A stretch of DNA of 64,000 bases from the NCBI GenBank assembly GCA_027618835.1, contig JAQCHZ010000003.1, positions 99,879 through 163,878 of the forward strand. The letters are read 5' to 3'. The notes below the pieces were generated by a model. That model had not been told where the DNA came from. It made no database searches and saw nothing but the letters and a program-made list of their open reading frames with translations. This DNA is from Chloroflexota bacterium (GTDB lineage Bacteria > Chloroflexota > Dehalococcoidia > Lucifugimonadales > Lucifugimonadaceae). The translations under genes were made by a program, and so were the position numbers. Below, piece by piece: positions 27,145 through 35,766 of the stretch. Within the stretch, counting starts at the first letter, position 1. Each line of letters opens with the position of its first letter.

Positions 27145-27665
27145 TCAGATGAAGACCACTGTTGATTCAAACGGCGAGAGAGTCGTTGGAATTTGCTGAA
27201 GCGAATATGGTGTGCGCTTCGAAACGCTTTTCAGATACCGATCCAGCCAACTGGCGAGGCGGTCCAATTGCAGCTGTGCATCTTGTTCACGTTTTCGTTG
27301 AACAGATGTGATCGCCCATTGAACCCTGAGTTCGACTTCACCATGAGCCCAAGGCTTGTTGATGTAGTAGAGGGCGCCGAGTGAGCGCGCCGTTTCTAGA
27401 TCGCTAGGGTGACCTTTAGCAGTAACCATGATTACTGGAACGCGTTTCGTACGCGGGGCTTGTTTCAGATTCGCAAGGGCTTAAAGCCGTCGACACGTGC
27501 CATTGCGACGTCGAGCAGAATCATGTCTGGCTCGTACGATAGCGTTGCGGCCATGACTTCGTAGCCGTCTGTTGCTTCCGACACTGTATAACCGGCCGCC
27601 TTGAGCGTTCTGCTCAGTAGCAGACGGATGTAAGAACTGTCATATACCACTAAGATCTTGTTCAT
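27145..27665 (-). pseudogene. response regulator, frameshifted in the receiver domain
   Basis: Frame one gives 'MNKILVVYDSSYIRLLLSRT' through 'MILLDVAMARVDGF' (phospho-acceptor Asp present). It then runs into a stop. A shift of frame at about 27481-27485 (TTTAA on the minus strand) restores 'ALANLKQAPRTKRVPVIMVTA', the rest of the receiver with 'YYINKPW', and a coiled tail. One missing base, for example G of GAAGCC, explains it. AGAGGG precedes the ATG. It belongs with the kinase upstream; the regulator has no DNA-binding domain. Confidence 0.82.
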
Positions 27666-27726
27666 TTCGGTTCCCTCTCGCATTCTCCGTATTCAGAAAA
27701 AAAACTGAGTACGTAAGTTCAAATAT

Positions 27727-30305
27727 TTATGCCGACTTCCCGATGTCTTCCCAGTCAGTATCTGGGTAGAGTCGTGATCGTTGTGCCAGCATGGTTTGTT
27801 CGGCGTCATCAACTGGATCTACTGTCGGTTCAGACGAGATGCCCGGAATTTTGGAAGGCACGGTGGTGCCTTGGTTTTCAATACTGTTTAACCAAAGATC
27901 GCCGCCGAGTAGTTCGGCGATGGATCGAGCGATGACTAGGCCGAGTCCGGTGCCTCTCGCTTTTCGGGTGACTCGATTTTCAGCACGGAAGAATGCGGTA
28001 AATAGCTGTTTCTGGTCGTCTTCCGATATACCGATTCCTTCGTCTTCAATCACGACGCTCAGATTTTGGTCTTCAACTGCGACATTGAGCTTGATCGTGC
28101 TGTTTTCATTGGAATATTTGTGGGCGTTGCTGATGAGATTGGTTACTAGTTGAGCAACCCGGTTCCGGTCAGGCTCAATCCAGACTTCTTCTTCAGAAAT
28201 GCTCGTTTCAAGCGTTTGATTTTTTGAATCAAGAAGAGGCACAAAACTTTTCTCTAGTTCGCTCACCTGAACGTTGACCTGGAAAACTGTCGGTTCTATG
28301 CGAAGCTTTCCAGCGTCCATTCGAGAGATATCAAGTACGTCGTTGATGAGAATGCCAAGTCTTGTCGAGTTCTTGCGCATGATGTTTAGCGCTTCTACGT
28401 GCTCTGCAGTGAACTGGTCGGCGTCATCGGCAAGAAATCAATAAATCCTGAGACGATCGTCAGAGGAGTTTTTAGTTCATGCGACACCGTCGATAGGAAT
28501 CGAGATTTTGCGGTGTTGGCTTCTTGGAGCTCCCGATTCTGCGCGTCGAGTTGATCACCGAGTCCACGTTCCACCTCAAACATTTGTGCGTTTTTCAGCA
28601 CCGGCGAAATCTGACGAGCGATGCCTTCCAAAAGTTCAACATGTAGTTGCGAATATGCATTGGTTTTGCCACTGCGGAAGCTGAGATAGCCGATAGGATC
28701 GGCAACGTCACCAAGGACAACCTGAATCCAAGAATGAAGACCTGTTCGCGCTATTTCTGGGTTGACGTCGTCGAGTGAATTGTAGGTTCTCAATATCAAG
28801 TGTTTCGCTCGTAACTCACGCTTTTCATCTGCGGTCGGTGCGCTGATGATTGAGCCTTCTTATTTGCCTTCGCGGGGTATGCCCTGAACATATGAAATTA
28901 CTAGGTCAGCGGATTCCGTATCTGTAATCGTCCCGACGAATCGATCAAATGGGACTATGGAATCAAGTTCGTTAGCAACAACTGTGAAAATATTTCGCAT
29001 CTGTGTTTCGCTGCTGGCAGCACGACGGATGGCCGCCACTACTCGCCTCTCTTCGAGCGTGTGAGTTAGATCGGCTTCGTCTTCGCTTAGGATTGCGTCG
29101 ATTGGCGCACTGACTATCAGCATGCCTAGTAATTTGCTTTGCTCACCTAGCGGAACTTGCATCCAGTGGCGATCTTTGGATCCCGACGTTTCTGATCCGC
29201 TAGCAAGTCCAAGCGGGCCCGGTCCACTTGCGGATAGAACACCTGTACCGGCTTGTGCCCCGTCCAATTTCACCGAGTCTCCTACATTGATTCCGAGTAG
29301 ATCCGGCGTGGACTAACAGACCACTTTTGCTGTTTTTTGTTCGGAATAGGTTGTTTCACTCGGCTCGGTAAGAATGGTTCCCTTATGATCGAACTTCATC
29401 AAATTTGATAGCGCTCCGCTGGCTACTAAAAGAATTGAGTCAAGGTCGGTCTCGTGTGTTGCGGCACGTCCGATTTCTGCGAGAGCCGTGCGTTCCATGA
29501 CTCGGTGTTGAGATTCTTGATAGTTAGTAGCGTTGCTAATACCCGGAGATATCTGTGCGACGACCTGTCGCATAATGTCGACGTGGTGAGGGCCGTATGC
29601 GTCACTGTCTCGGCTTCGAATCGTGATCGTTCCGTCTATAGCTGAAATAGGAACGGTCATTTGCGAGTGAAGCCCGTAGTCCCTTGGATTCGCAAGACCG
29701 TCGGGGTGGCCAATTACGGAAAGAACTACACCGCCAATTTCGTCTCCTGGTGCATTCATTCCAGCAACGAATTCGAGTTGCATGCGGCCGTCACATCTGG
29801 CTGTGGTGATAGTTAGGCGGTCGTAGTCGATAAGGGTCGTAAGGTCGTTGCTGAACCGAGCAAAAATTCGTTTGAGATCGAGGTCCCAGTTGGCTCCGAT
29901 TCCGATTGCCGAGATAGTTCGGCGCTCGTCTTCGGCCATGTTGAGAACACTCATCGCCTGTGCTGCGACGCGAGATTGGCCCCAGCCAAACCACAATGTG
30001 CCGCCTAGGACACTGCCCATCACCGCCGAGACTTCAGCCAAAGGAAGCCATGAACCTGCTGAACTACCGAATCCACCAGCGCCTAGTTCAAGTACAAGCA
30101 CGATGATAATTACCACCACGGCTGGTGCATAGGCGATAAGCCGAAGACGGTCGGCACCATCGGTTTTGGTGAATGAACGCAACGAGCTGTACAGCCCGGC
30201 GTATTCTTTATCGATTTGCGTTGAACTTCGTAAGTTATTCGCTACTTGAATCGCAGTGACGGAACACGATGAATTAGCCGCAACGCAAATCTGCGCTGCT
30301 GGCAT
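27727..30305 (-). pseudogene. GAF-domain sensor histidine kinase with two in-frame stops and a frameshift
   Basis: Reading down the minus strand: two membrane segments ('AYAPAVVVIIIVLVLELG' and a second near 'VMGSVLGGTLWFGWG'), three GAF-like domains, a HisKA H-box 'STVSHELKTPLT', and an ATPase with N-box 'LISNAHKYS', G1 'DEGIGI' and G2 'GTGLGL'. Breaks: TAG at 29313-29315, after which the same frame continues 'STPDLLGINVGDSVKLDG'; TAA at 28860-28862, continuing 'EGSIISAPTADEKREL'; and a frameshift near 28430, where the other frame gives 'ADDADQFTAEHVEALNI'. All catalytic motifs are intact, so the damage is recent or artefactual. Confidence 0.85.
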
Positions 30306-30455
30306 AGTTCATCTGCGCCACACAATGAGTATTGCTTACGAACAGATCGTTCTCGTACGCACTCTCGCACAACTCAGTACGTGTAATCCCCAAAGAATCA
30401 CTACGTCGGAACGGGCATATGGTCGTGGTTGGTAGGCTCAGTGTCTACGAGGGCA

Positions 30456-31214
30456 TCAGGCGCGAGTTTTCTCGATAAACGCTTCTGCCGACTGTTTTAG
30501 CCACATCTGCCATGGAACTCCGACGCATTTAACTCCCATCGCAAGAAATTTTTCTAAATTCGAGTCGTTTGCCAGTGTTCCGGCTACTCCGCCGCCTTCG
30601 ATTACGAGTTTGATGGCGCGTTCTAGTGCTGCCTGTACTTCTGGGTGACTCGTGTTGCCGGTGTGACCCATTGAAGCTGCCATATCGGACGGCGCAACGT
30701 AGAAGATGTCGATGCCTTTGACCTTGGTTAGCTCTGGGAGATTGTCGATAGCTTCGAAGTCTTCGATCAGGGCAATGCACTGCACTTCTTCGTCAGATTT
30801 ACGGAAGTAGTCATCTACTCCGTATGCTCGACGACCGCCTGCAACGCCACGAATACCGTTTGGTGGGTATTTGCAGGCATTTGCGGCGAGCTCGGCATCG
30901 GCAACGGTAATCACGTGCGGAATCATTACTGCACTTGCGCCTTGGTCGAGTGTTCTCAGTATTTGCGCTTCATCCAGCTTGTTTACTCGAACGACGCTCG
31001 ACATGCCCCACAGCTCGCAAGCGCGGGTAATGTCGGCAAGTTCCGACCACGAGACACCACCGTGTTCAAAGTCAACAAAAGCGGCGTCGAATCCGACGTG
31101 ACCGAGAAAATCGCACATCTCAGAATTGTTAGGCCCGTTGGCAATGACACCGACTCCGCCTTCATCGATGGTTTTTTTTAGCTGGTTGGTGCTGTACTCG
31201 CGTTCCCGTGCCAA
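30456..31214 (-). CDS. HpcH/HpaI-family aldolase, copy 1
   Basis: A 252-residue TIM-barrel class II aldolase of the HpcH/HpaI/citrate-lyase-beta family. It has 'DAAFVDFEHGGVSW' (metal and base site), 'MIPHVITVADAE', 'IALIEDFEAIDNLPEL' (metal Glu) and 'YVAPSDMAASMGHTG'. It would cleave a hydroxy-oxo-acid to pyruvate plus an aldehyde. The TTG start is set by AAGGAG 7 bases upstream. A second family member lies at 51175. Confidence 0.88.
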   Translation of the reverse strand: MAREREYSTNQLKKTIDEGGVGVIANGPNNSEMCDFLGHVGFDAAFVDFEHGGVSWSELADITRACELWGMSSVVRVNKLDEAQILRTLDQGASAVMIPHVITVADAELAANACKYPPNGIRGVAGGRRAYGVDDYFRKSDEEVQCIALIEDFEAIDNLPELTKVKGIDIFYVAPSDMAASMGHTGNTSHPEVQAALERAIKLVIEGGGVAGTLANDSNLEKFLAMGVKCVGVPWQMWLKQSAEAFIEKTRA

Positions 31215-31297
31215 TTGCAGGCTCCTTGATAGATTGGGTTATCTGGCTGATTCACTTGATCCATGGGCAATCAGTCAACCTTGAGGTCGAATAAGTG

Positions 31298-31325
31298 TGA
31301 GTGTCGATGGCGTTGAGTGTCGATG
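31298..31325. repeat. 12-base direct repeat in divergent promoter region
   Basis: TGAGTGTCGATG occurs at 31298-31309 and again at 31314-31325, a 16-base period. It lies between the divergent aldolase and rlmB genes and could be a regulator site; nothing else supports this. Confidence 0.35.
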
Positions 31326-31402
31326 AAACTTACACTTCTTTAAGCGTCAATTGTGTAATCGCAGTGCGCATCCTTATCGATACCAGAAATTTCAGGTCAA
31401 CA

Positions 31403-32188
31403 ATGTCACGATTCTCTCGAGCTAAAAAGGTGCATGGTCAAACTGTCGAAGGGCGGCGCGCTGTGCTGGAATCGCTTCGCGCTGGTCGCGATATCGAACG
31501 GTTGATAATGGTTGATGAGGCGGAATTGGGTCCGCAGCTTCAAGAGATAGTTATGCTGGCAACTGAGGCTGGTATCGAAGTTCAGGCAGTTTCTCGTAAG
31601 GAACTTGAGGCTCAGTCGCAGACGAAAAAGAGCCAAGGCGTGATCGCTGTCGTTCCCGATCCTCGTTATCACGAGCCTGAAGATCTGATGATGGGCGCCG
31701 ACACGAACGGTCAGCCTCCGCTATTAGTGATGCTCGATGGAATTCAGGATCCACATAATCTTGGTGCCATTGCTCGAACTGCTGATGCTGCCGGAGCGCA
31801 TGGGTTGATTATTCCTGAGCGCAGGGCAGTTGGAATTACTGCTGGTGCGGTTCGGGCATCTGCGGGCGCACTAGAGCACGTCAAAGTTTCACGAGTTACG
31901 AATTTGAATCGAACTATCGAGCGACTCAAAGAGACCGGGATGACGGTGGTTGGATTGGCTGCAGAGGGCGATGTTGAGTACACGGAAGCCGACTACACGG
32001 GGCCTGTATTGATCGTAGTTGGCTCAGAGGGCAATGGGCTTTCTCGATTGGTGCGAGAAAACTGCGACCAGATCGCTTCGATACCGATGGCTGGCCAGCT
32101 TTCGTCGCTAAATGCCTCGGTCAGTACTGGACTCGTGCTTTATGAGGCATTTCGACAGCGACGCGGCCAGTCAACAGCTAAATCGTAG
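31403..32188 (+). CDS. rlmB: 23S rRNA 2'-O-ribose methyltransferase (SpoU/TrmH family)
   Basis: 261 residues. The N-terminal substrate-binding domain ('VHGQTVEGRRAVLESLRAG') precedes the knotted SPOUT domain: motif 1 'LDGIQDPHNLGAIARTADAAG', motif 2 'IVVGSEGNGLSRL', motif 3 'IPMAGQLSSLNASVSTGLVLYEA'. It probably methylates G2251 of 23S rRNA. ATG 31403 is preferred over an in-frame ATG at 31301 because the family N-terminus begins there. It overlaps the convergent dehydrogenase gene by 11 bases at the 3' end. Confidence 0.92.
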   Translation: MSRFSRAKKVHGQTVEGRRAVLESLRAGRDIERLIMVDEAELGPQLQEIVMLATEAGIEVQAVSRKELEAQSQTKKSQGVIAVVPDPRYHEPEDLMMGADTNGQPPLLVMLDGIQDPHNLGAIARTADAAGAHGLIIPERRAVGITAGAVRASAGALEHVKVSRVTNLNRTIERLKETGMTVVGLAAEGDVEYTEADYTGPVLIVVGSEGNGLSRLVRENCDQIASIPMAGQLSSLNASVSTGLVLYEAFRQRRGQSTAKS

Positions 32189-33191
32189 AAATGTCAGTCA
32201 GCAGGTTTACTAGCGGCTGGCCTTTGGCGAGACGGTCGATATTGGCGGCTACGGTTTCCGCTCGCCGATCTCTGGTGCCAAAAGTTGCTCCCGAGTGATG
32301 CGGAGTCATGATGATGTTGTCGAGTTCCCAGAATGGATATTTCGATGGACGAGGGCTATCAGTTTCGCCAATCGGGTACTCGTACCAAGTGTCGATAGCC
32401 GCACCGGCGATCGAATTTGATTCCAGCGCTTCGTATAGTGCTTTTTCATCGACAATGTGCCCGCGTGCCGGGTTTATAAGATAGGCGTCTCGGCGCATGA
32501 GCCCGATCTCTCGCTCGCCGATTAATCCGCGTGTCGAGTCGCTCAATGGCGTGGATACTAGGACGAAATCGGCTTCAGATAGCACTTGGTCCATTGCCGC
32601 TTGCCCGGATCCGTACTTCACTCCGTCGGCTTCAGCCTCTGTTGCTGTTTCTGGACTGCGACCTGCGGCAATTACGTTCATCTCATACGCGTTGGCGAGT
32701 CGTGCGACTCTTTTGCCGATTGCGCCGTAGCCGATGACTCCGAATGTTCTGCCGTATAACTCTCGATACGAACCGTACCGAGAAGGCCAGCCCGACCAGT
32801 CGCCATTTCGGAATTCTCTATCGTTGGCGATTAGGTTGTGATCTAGCGCAACGGCGACTGCCATTACCCATTCAGCAATTGGTGCTTCATGGTGATAAGC
32901 GTTGGCGACCACGACTCCTTGAGGAACTGCTGAAGGTTCGATTCGGTCGTAACCTGCCGCCGCAATAAGAATGGCCTTGAGTGAATTTGCGGTCTTGCCC
33001 ATCTCTTCGTTGAAATCGGTACCGATGTATATATCGGCATCGACGAGAACAGCGGGGTCGGGCTTGCCATCGAAATACGGAGTTTCGATCCATTCGACTT
33101 CCACCGTTACGGGCCACCATTCGCCGGCAGGCGTCCCCTGCGGTACTGGTGGGATAACTACTCGTAGGGGGCGGTTGGGTTCTGTCGACAA
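32178..33191 (-). CDS. D-2-hydroxyacid dehydrogenase
   Basis: A 337-residue NAD-dependent dehydrogenase. It has the Rossmann motif 'GVIGYGAIGKRVARLA', substrate Arg in 'NPARGHIVDEKALYEAL', the Glu-His relay with 'MTPHHSGATFGTRDRR', and an N-terminal substrate domain. It would interconvert 2-oxo acids and D-2-hydroxy acids; the specific acid is unknown. The start ATG lies before 'STEPNRPLRVVIPP'. Confidence 0.9.
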   Translation of the reverse strand: MSTEPNRPLRVVIPPVPQGTPAGEWWPVTVEVEWIETPYFDGKPDPAVLVDADIYIGTDFNEEMGKTANSLKAILIAAAGYDRIEPSAVPQGVVVANAYHHEAPIAEWVMAVAVALDHNLIANDREFRNGDWSGWPSRYGSYRELYGRTFGVIGYGAIGKRVARLANAYEMNVIAAGRSPETATEAEADGVKYGSGQAAMDQVLSEADFVLVSTPLSDSTRGLIGEREIGLMRRDAYLINPARGHIVDEKALYEALESNSIAGAAIDTWYEYPIGETDSPRPSKYPFWELDNIIMTPHHSGATFGTRDRRAETVAANIDRLAKGQPLVNLLTDISTI

Positions 33192-33301
33192 GGTTCACTC
33201 CGGAGATCGTGATTGATGGGCAGAGCGTCTGATTCAGAAGCCAAGCGCCGAGAGATTATCACGAAATTTTAGGTTCGCTTCTCAAAGTGGGCTTGGGCGG
33301 G

Positions 33302-33307
33302 TCTATA
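33302..33307 (+). promoter_or_regulatory. TATAAT -10 box upstream of MFS gene
   Basis: A perfect TATAAT in 'GGTCTATAATTTTCG'. The -35 region about 17-18 bases upstream is poor. Its position inside the longest possible reading frame of the transporter argues that translation starts downstream of about 33313. Confidence 0.45.
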
Positions 33308-33391
33308 ATTTTCGCTGCTCAGACACACCGATACGTAAAACGAGATCAACACACCGAATTGACAACCGAATCCAGTACTCGGCCCGCAGGA

Positions 33392-34831
33392 ATGACTGAT
33401 AACTACCACTGGAAGGTGTTCTGGACTGTCGGCATTGCGTTGTTCGCAATGGTTCTCGACTTCTCGATCGTATTCTTGGCACTCTCATCGATTGCCGATG
33501 AATTTGAAGTAACGCTTCGTGCCGTAACTTGGGTTGCCATTTCAACATCGCTTGTGACGAGCGCAATAATGCTGCCGTTGGGCAGAGTGGCCGATATTAC
33601 GGGGCGGAAGAAATTCCATATCGCTGGAATGTTTTTTTTCGTGGCTGGTGCGCTCTTGGCGTTCTCGGCTCAAAACCTTGAGATGCTGATTGTCGCTCGG
33701 GTGGTGATGGCCATTGGCGCTTCGATGGGGCAGGCGGTGGTATTTGCGATCATCGTCGGTACGTTCCCTGACAAAGAACGTGGCAAGGCTCTTGGCATGA
33801 TTACGACGATGGTTGCGATTGGCGCTGCTGCTGGTCCTATCGTTGCCGGTCCGATCATTCAGGCGTTTGAGTGGCGAGCAGTGTTCCTTGTGACGATGAT
33901 TCCGACGACGACAGGAATTATTGCTGCGTTCATCGTTCTTGACGATGTACGTATTGGTTCCGTGGTGGGGCGAGTACGAGAAAAGTACGACTGGTTGGGA
34001 GCGATATTCTCGGCTTCAGCACTGACGCTGATAATTCTGACGATTTCGAATCCGTTCGCGTTCGATTGGATTTCGTTTCAGATCATTGGTGGGTTCGTCA
34101 TTAGCATCACGCTGTTTGCTCTGCTGGTGTGGTGGGAACTGCGAGTCGAATCGCCAATGTTGAACCTGCACTTTTTCAAGAACTCGACATTTGCATGGTC
34201 TACATCAACTCGATTCCTCGCATTCTTGGGCGGTTCGGCGATGTTCTTCCTGATGCCGATATTTGTTCAAAGCTTCATGGGTTACGATCAGCGTTCGGCT
34301 GGCATGGTCATGTTTGTTGGTGCGGTTGGTATGGGTATATCTTCACAGCTGTCGGGTCGATATTCCGACAAGTACGGATTCCGGGTTTTCACGATTACGG
34401 GTGTTGGGCTTCTGCTTGTTATGAATTTGCTGATGTCGTTCTTTTTGAACGATACGCCGCTCTGGATTGTCATGCCTGTATTGTTCGTGAACGGTGTGGC
34501 GATGGGTATGTGGATGGCTCCGAATATGAGCGCTACACTTTCGACAGTCGGGCGATCCGACTACGGCTCGATGAGTGCGCTCCTGAATTTGGTGCGAAAC
34601 GTGGGTAGTGTGATTGGTCAGGCAGTGGCTACAGCGATAATTGCTGGCGTTATGCTTAGCCGGGGCGCTGAGGTACAGCTGAATGAACTGGCTGACTCGA
34701 CGGATCTGAACGTGACAGATGCCTTCCTTTCGGGTTGGCGCCTAACGTTCTGGGTGCTTTCTGGGTTTGTTGGTCTGGCATTATTTGCTTCGATCAAAAC
34801 CCGTGTATATAAATCTGAAGACAACAACTGA
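33392..34831 (+). CDS. MFS exporter of the DHA2 (14-TM) type
   Basis: About 479 residues, nearly all membrane segments. Motif A is 'GRVADITGRKKFHIAG' and motif C-like stretch 'GMITTMVAIGAAAGPIVAGPI' marks a proton antiporter of the EmrB/QacA group. A hydrophilic loop separates halves near 'GRVREKYDWLGAIF'. The ATG at 33392 lies after the TATAAT box; TTG 33359 or an upstream GTG at 33287 are in frame, but the GTG would precede the promoter. It is a probable drug or metabolite exporter. Confidence 0.88.
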   Translation: MTDNYHWKVFWTVGIALFAMVLDFSIVFLALSSIADEFEVTLRAVTWVAISTSLVTSAIMLPLGRVADITGRKKFHIAGMFFFVAGALLAFSAQNLEMLIVARVVMAIGASMGQAVVFAIIVGTFPDKERGKALGMITTMVAIGAAAGPIVAGPIIQAFEWRAVFLVTMIPTTTGIIAAFIVLDDVRIGSVVGRVREKYDWLGAIFSASALTLIILTISNPFAFDWISFQIIGGFVISITLFALLVWWELRVESPMLNLHFFKNSTFAWSTSTRFLAFLGGSAMFFLMPIFVQSFMGYDQRSAGMVMFVGAVGMGISSQLSGRYSDKYGFRVFTITGVGLLLVMNLLMSFFLNDTPLWIVMPVLFVNGVAMGMWMAPNMSATLSTVGRSDYGSMSALLNLVRNVGSVIGQAVATAIIAGVMLSRGAEVQLNELADSTDLNVTDAFLSGWRLTFWVLSGFVGLALFASIKTRVYKSEDNN

Positions 34832-34898
34832 ACACTGCATAATCGCTTGATTCAATTAGTACGTGTGGTTCGCTGAACGGACTTACAGGAGATACAAC

Positions 34899-35642
34899 AT
34901 GGGACAGCTCGACGGAAAAGTAGCGATCATAACTGGTGGCGGATCGGGAATTGGCAAGGGCATTGCTAAGGCATTTGCTGATGAGGGTTGCTCTGTGGTT
35001 ATCGCCGCTCGAAACGCAGAACGGCTCGATGCAGCAGCGGCTGAACTTTCAGCCGGTGGTGCGACGGTTATCTCAATTCCAACTGATGTCACTAGCGAAG
35101 ACCAAATGATTAGTCTGTTCGCTAAGACGATGGATCAGTTCGGCAAGCTCGACGTGCTCGTGAACAACTCAGGTGCGTTCGATGGCGGCCCGGTTGAAGA
35201 ACTGACGATGGAGCAGTGGCAGAAGGTAATTGATGTAAATGTGACGGGGCCGTTCTTGGGTTCACGTGAAGCCTTCAAAATAATGAAGAAGCAGGGCGGC
35301 GGTCGGATTATCAATATAGGCAGCATCGCTGCTCAGAAGCCGCGCCACAGCTCTTCCCCTTACACAACCAGCAAGCATGCTGTTTGGGGACTCACCCAGT
35401 CGCTGGCACTTGAGGGTCGTGACCACGGAATCGCAGTGAGCGCGCTTCACCCCGGCAATGTAATGGTTGAACGTCGTGGTGATGGCAAATCTGCAACGGG
35501 TCGAGACGAAGGCCCTGAGCCGCTGATTTCGACGGAAGATATGGGTCGAACAGCGCTGCTTATGGCTACACTACCGCCGGGTTCGAACATGCTGGAAGCT
35601 ATCGTGCTTCCTCTTGGACAGGCGTATCTAGGCAGGGGTTGA
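34899..35642 (+). CDS. short-chain dehydrogenase/reductase
   Basis: 247 residues of classical SDR fold. The cofactor loop is 'TGGGSGIGKGIA', followed by 'DVLVNNSGAF', catalytic Ser region 'INIGSIAAQK' and 'YTTSKHA' (Tyr-x3-Lys). ATG 34899 has AGGAG at proper spacing, unlike the in-frame upstream start. The substrate is unknown. It is 67 bases after the exporter and probably in one transcription unit with it. Confidence 0.9.
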   Translation: MGQLDGKVAIITGGGSGIGKGIAKAFADEGCSVVIAARNAERLDAAAAELSAGGATVISIPTDVTSEDQMISLFAKTMDQFGKLDVLVNNSGAFDGGPVEELTMEQWQKVIDVNVTGPFLGSREAFKIMKKQGGGRIINIGSIAAQKPRHSSSPYTTSKHAVWGLTQSLALEGRDHGIAVSALHPGNVMVERRGDGKSATGRDEGPEPLISTEDMGRTALLMATLPPGSNMLEAIVLPLGQAYLGRG

Positions 35643-35766
35643 GCTGGACAGATAGCGGTATAACTGGTTCTGAACCGATACGTTTGGCAATGAAATCGTA
35701 ATGCGGGGATTGCTAGACTCGCTTGAAGTTCGCAGGCCGTTTTATATATCTGCGCGGAGAATTTAG

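Noticed and set aside
33287..33391. N-terminal extension of the MFS exporter
   Set aside because: It contains a perfect TATAAT box and has no membrane or family pattern; translation more likely begins downstream of it.
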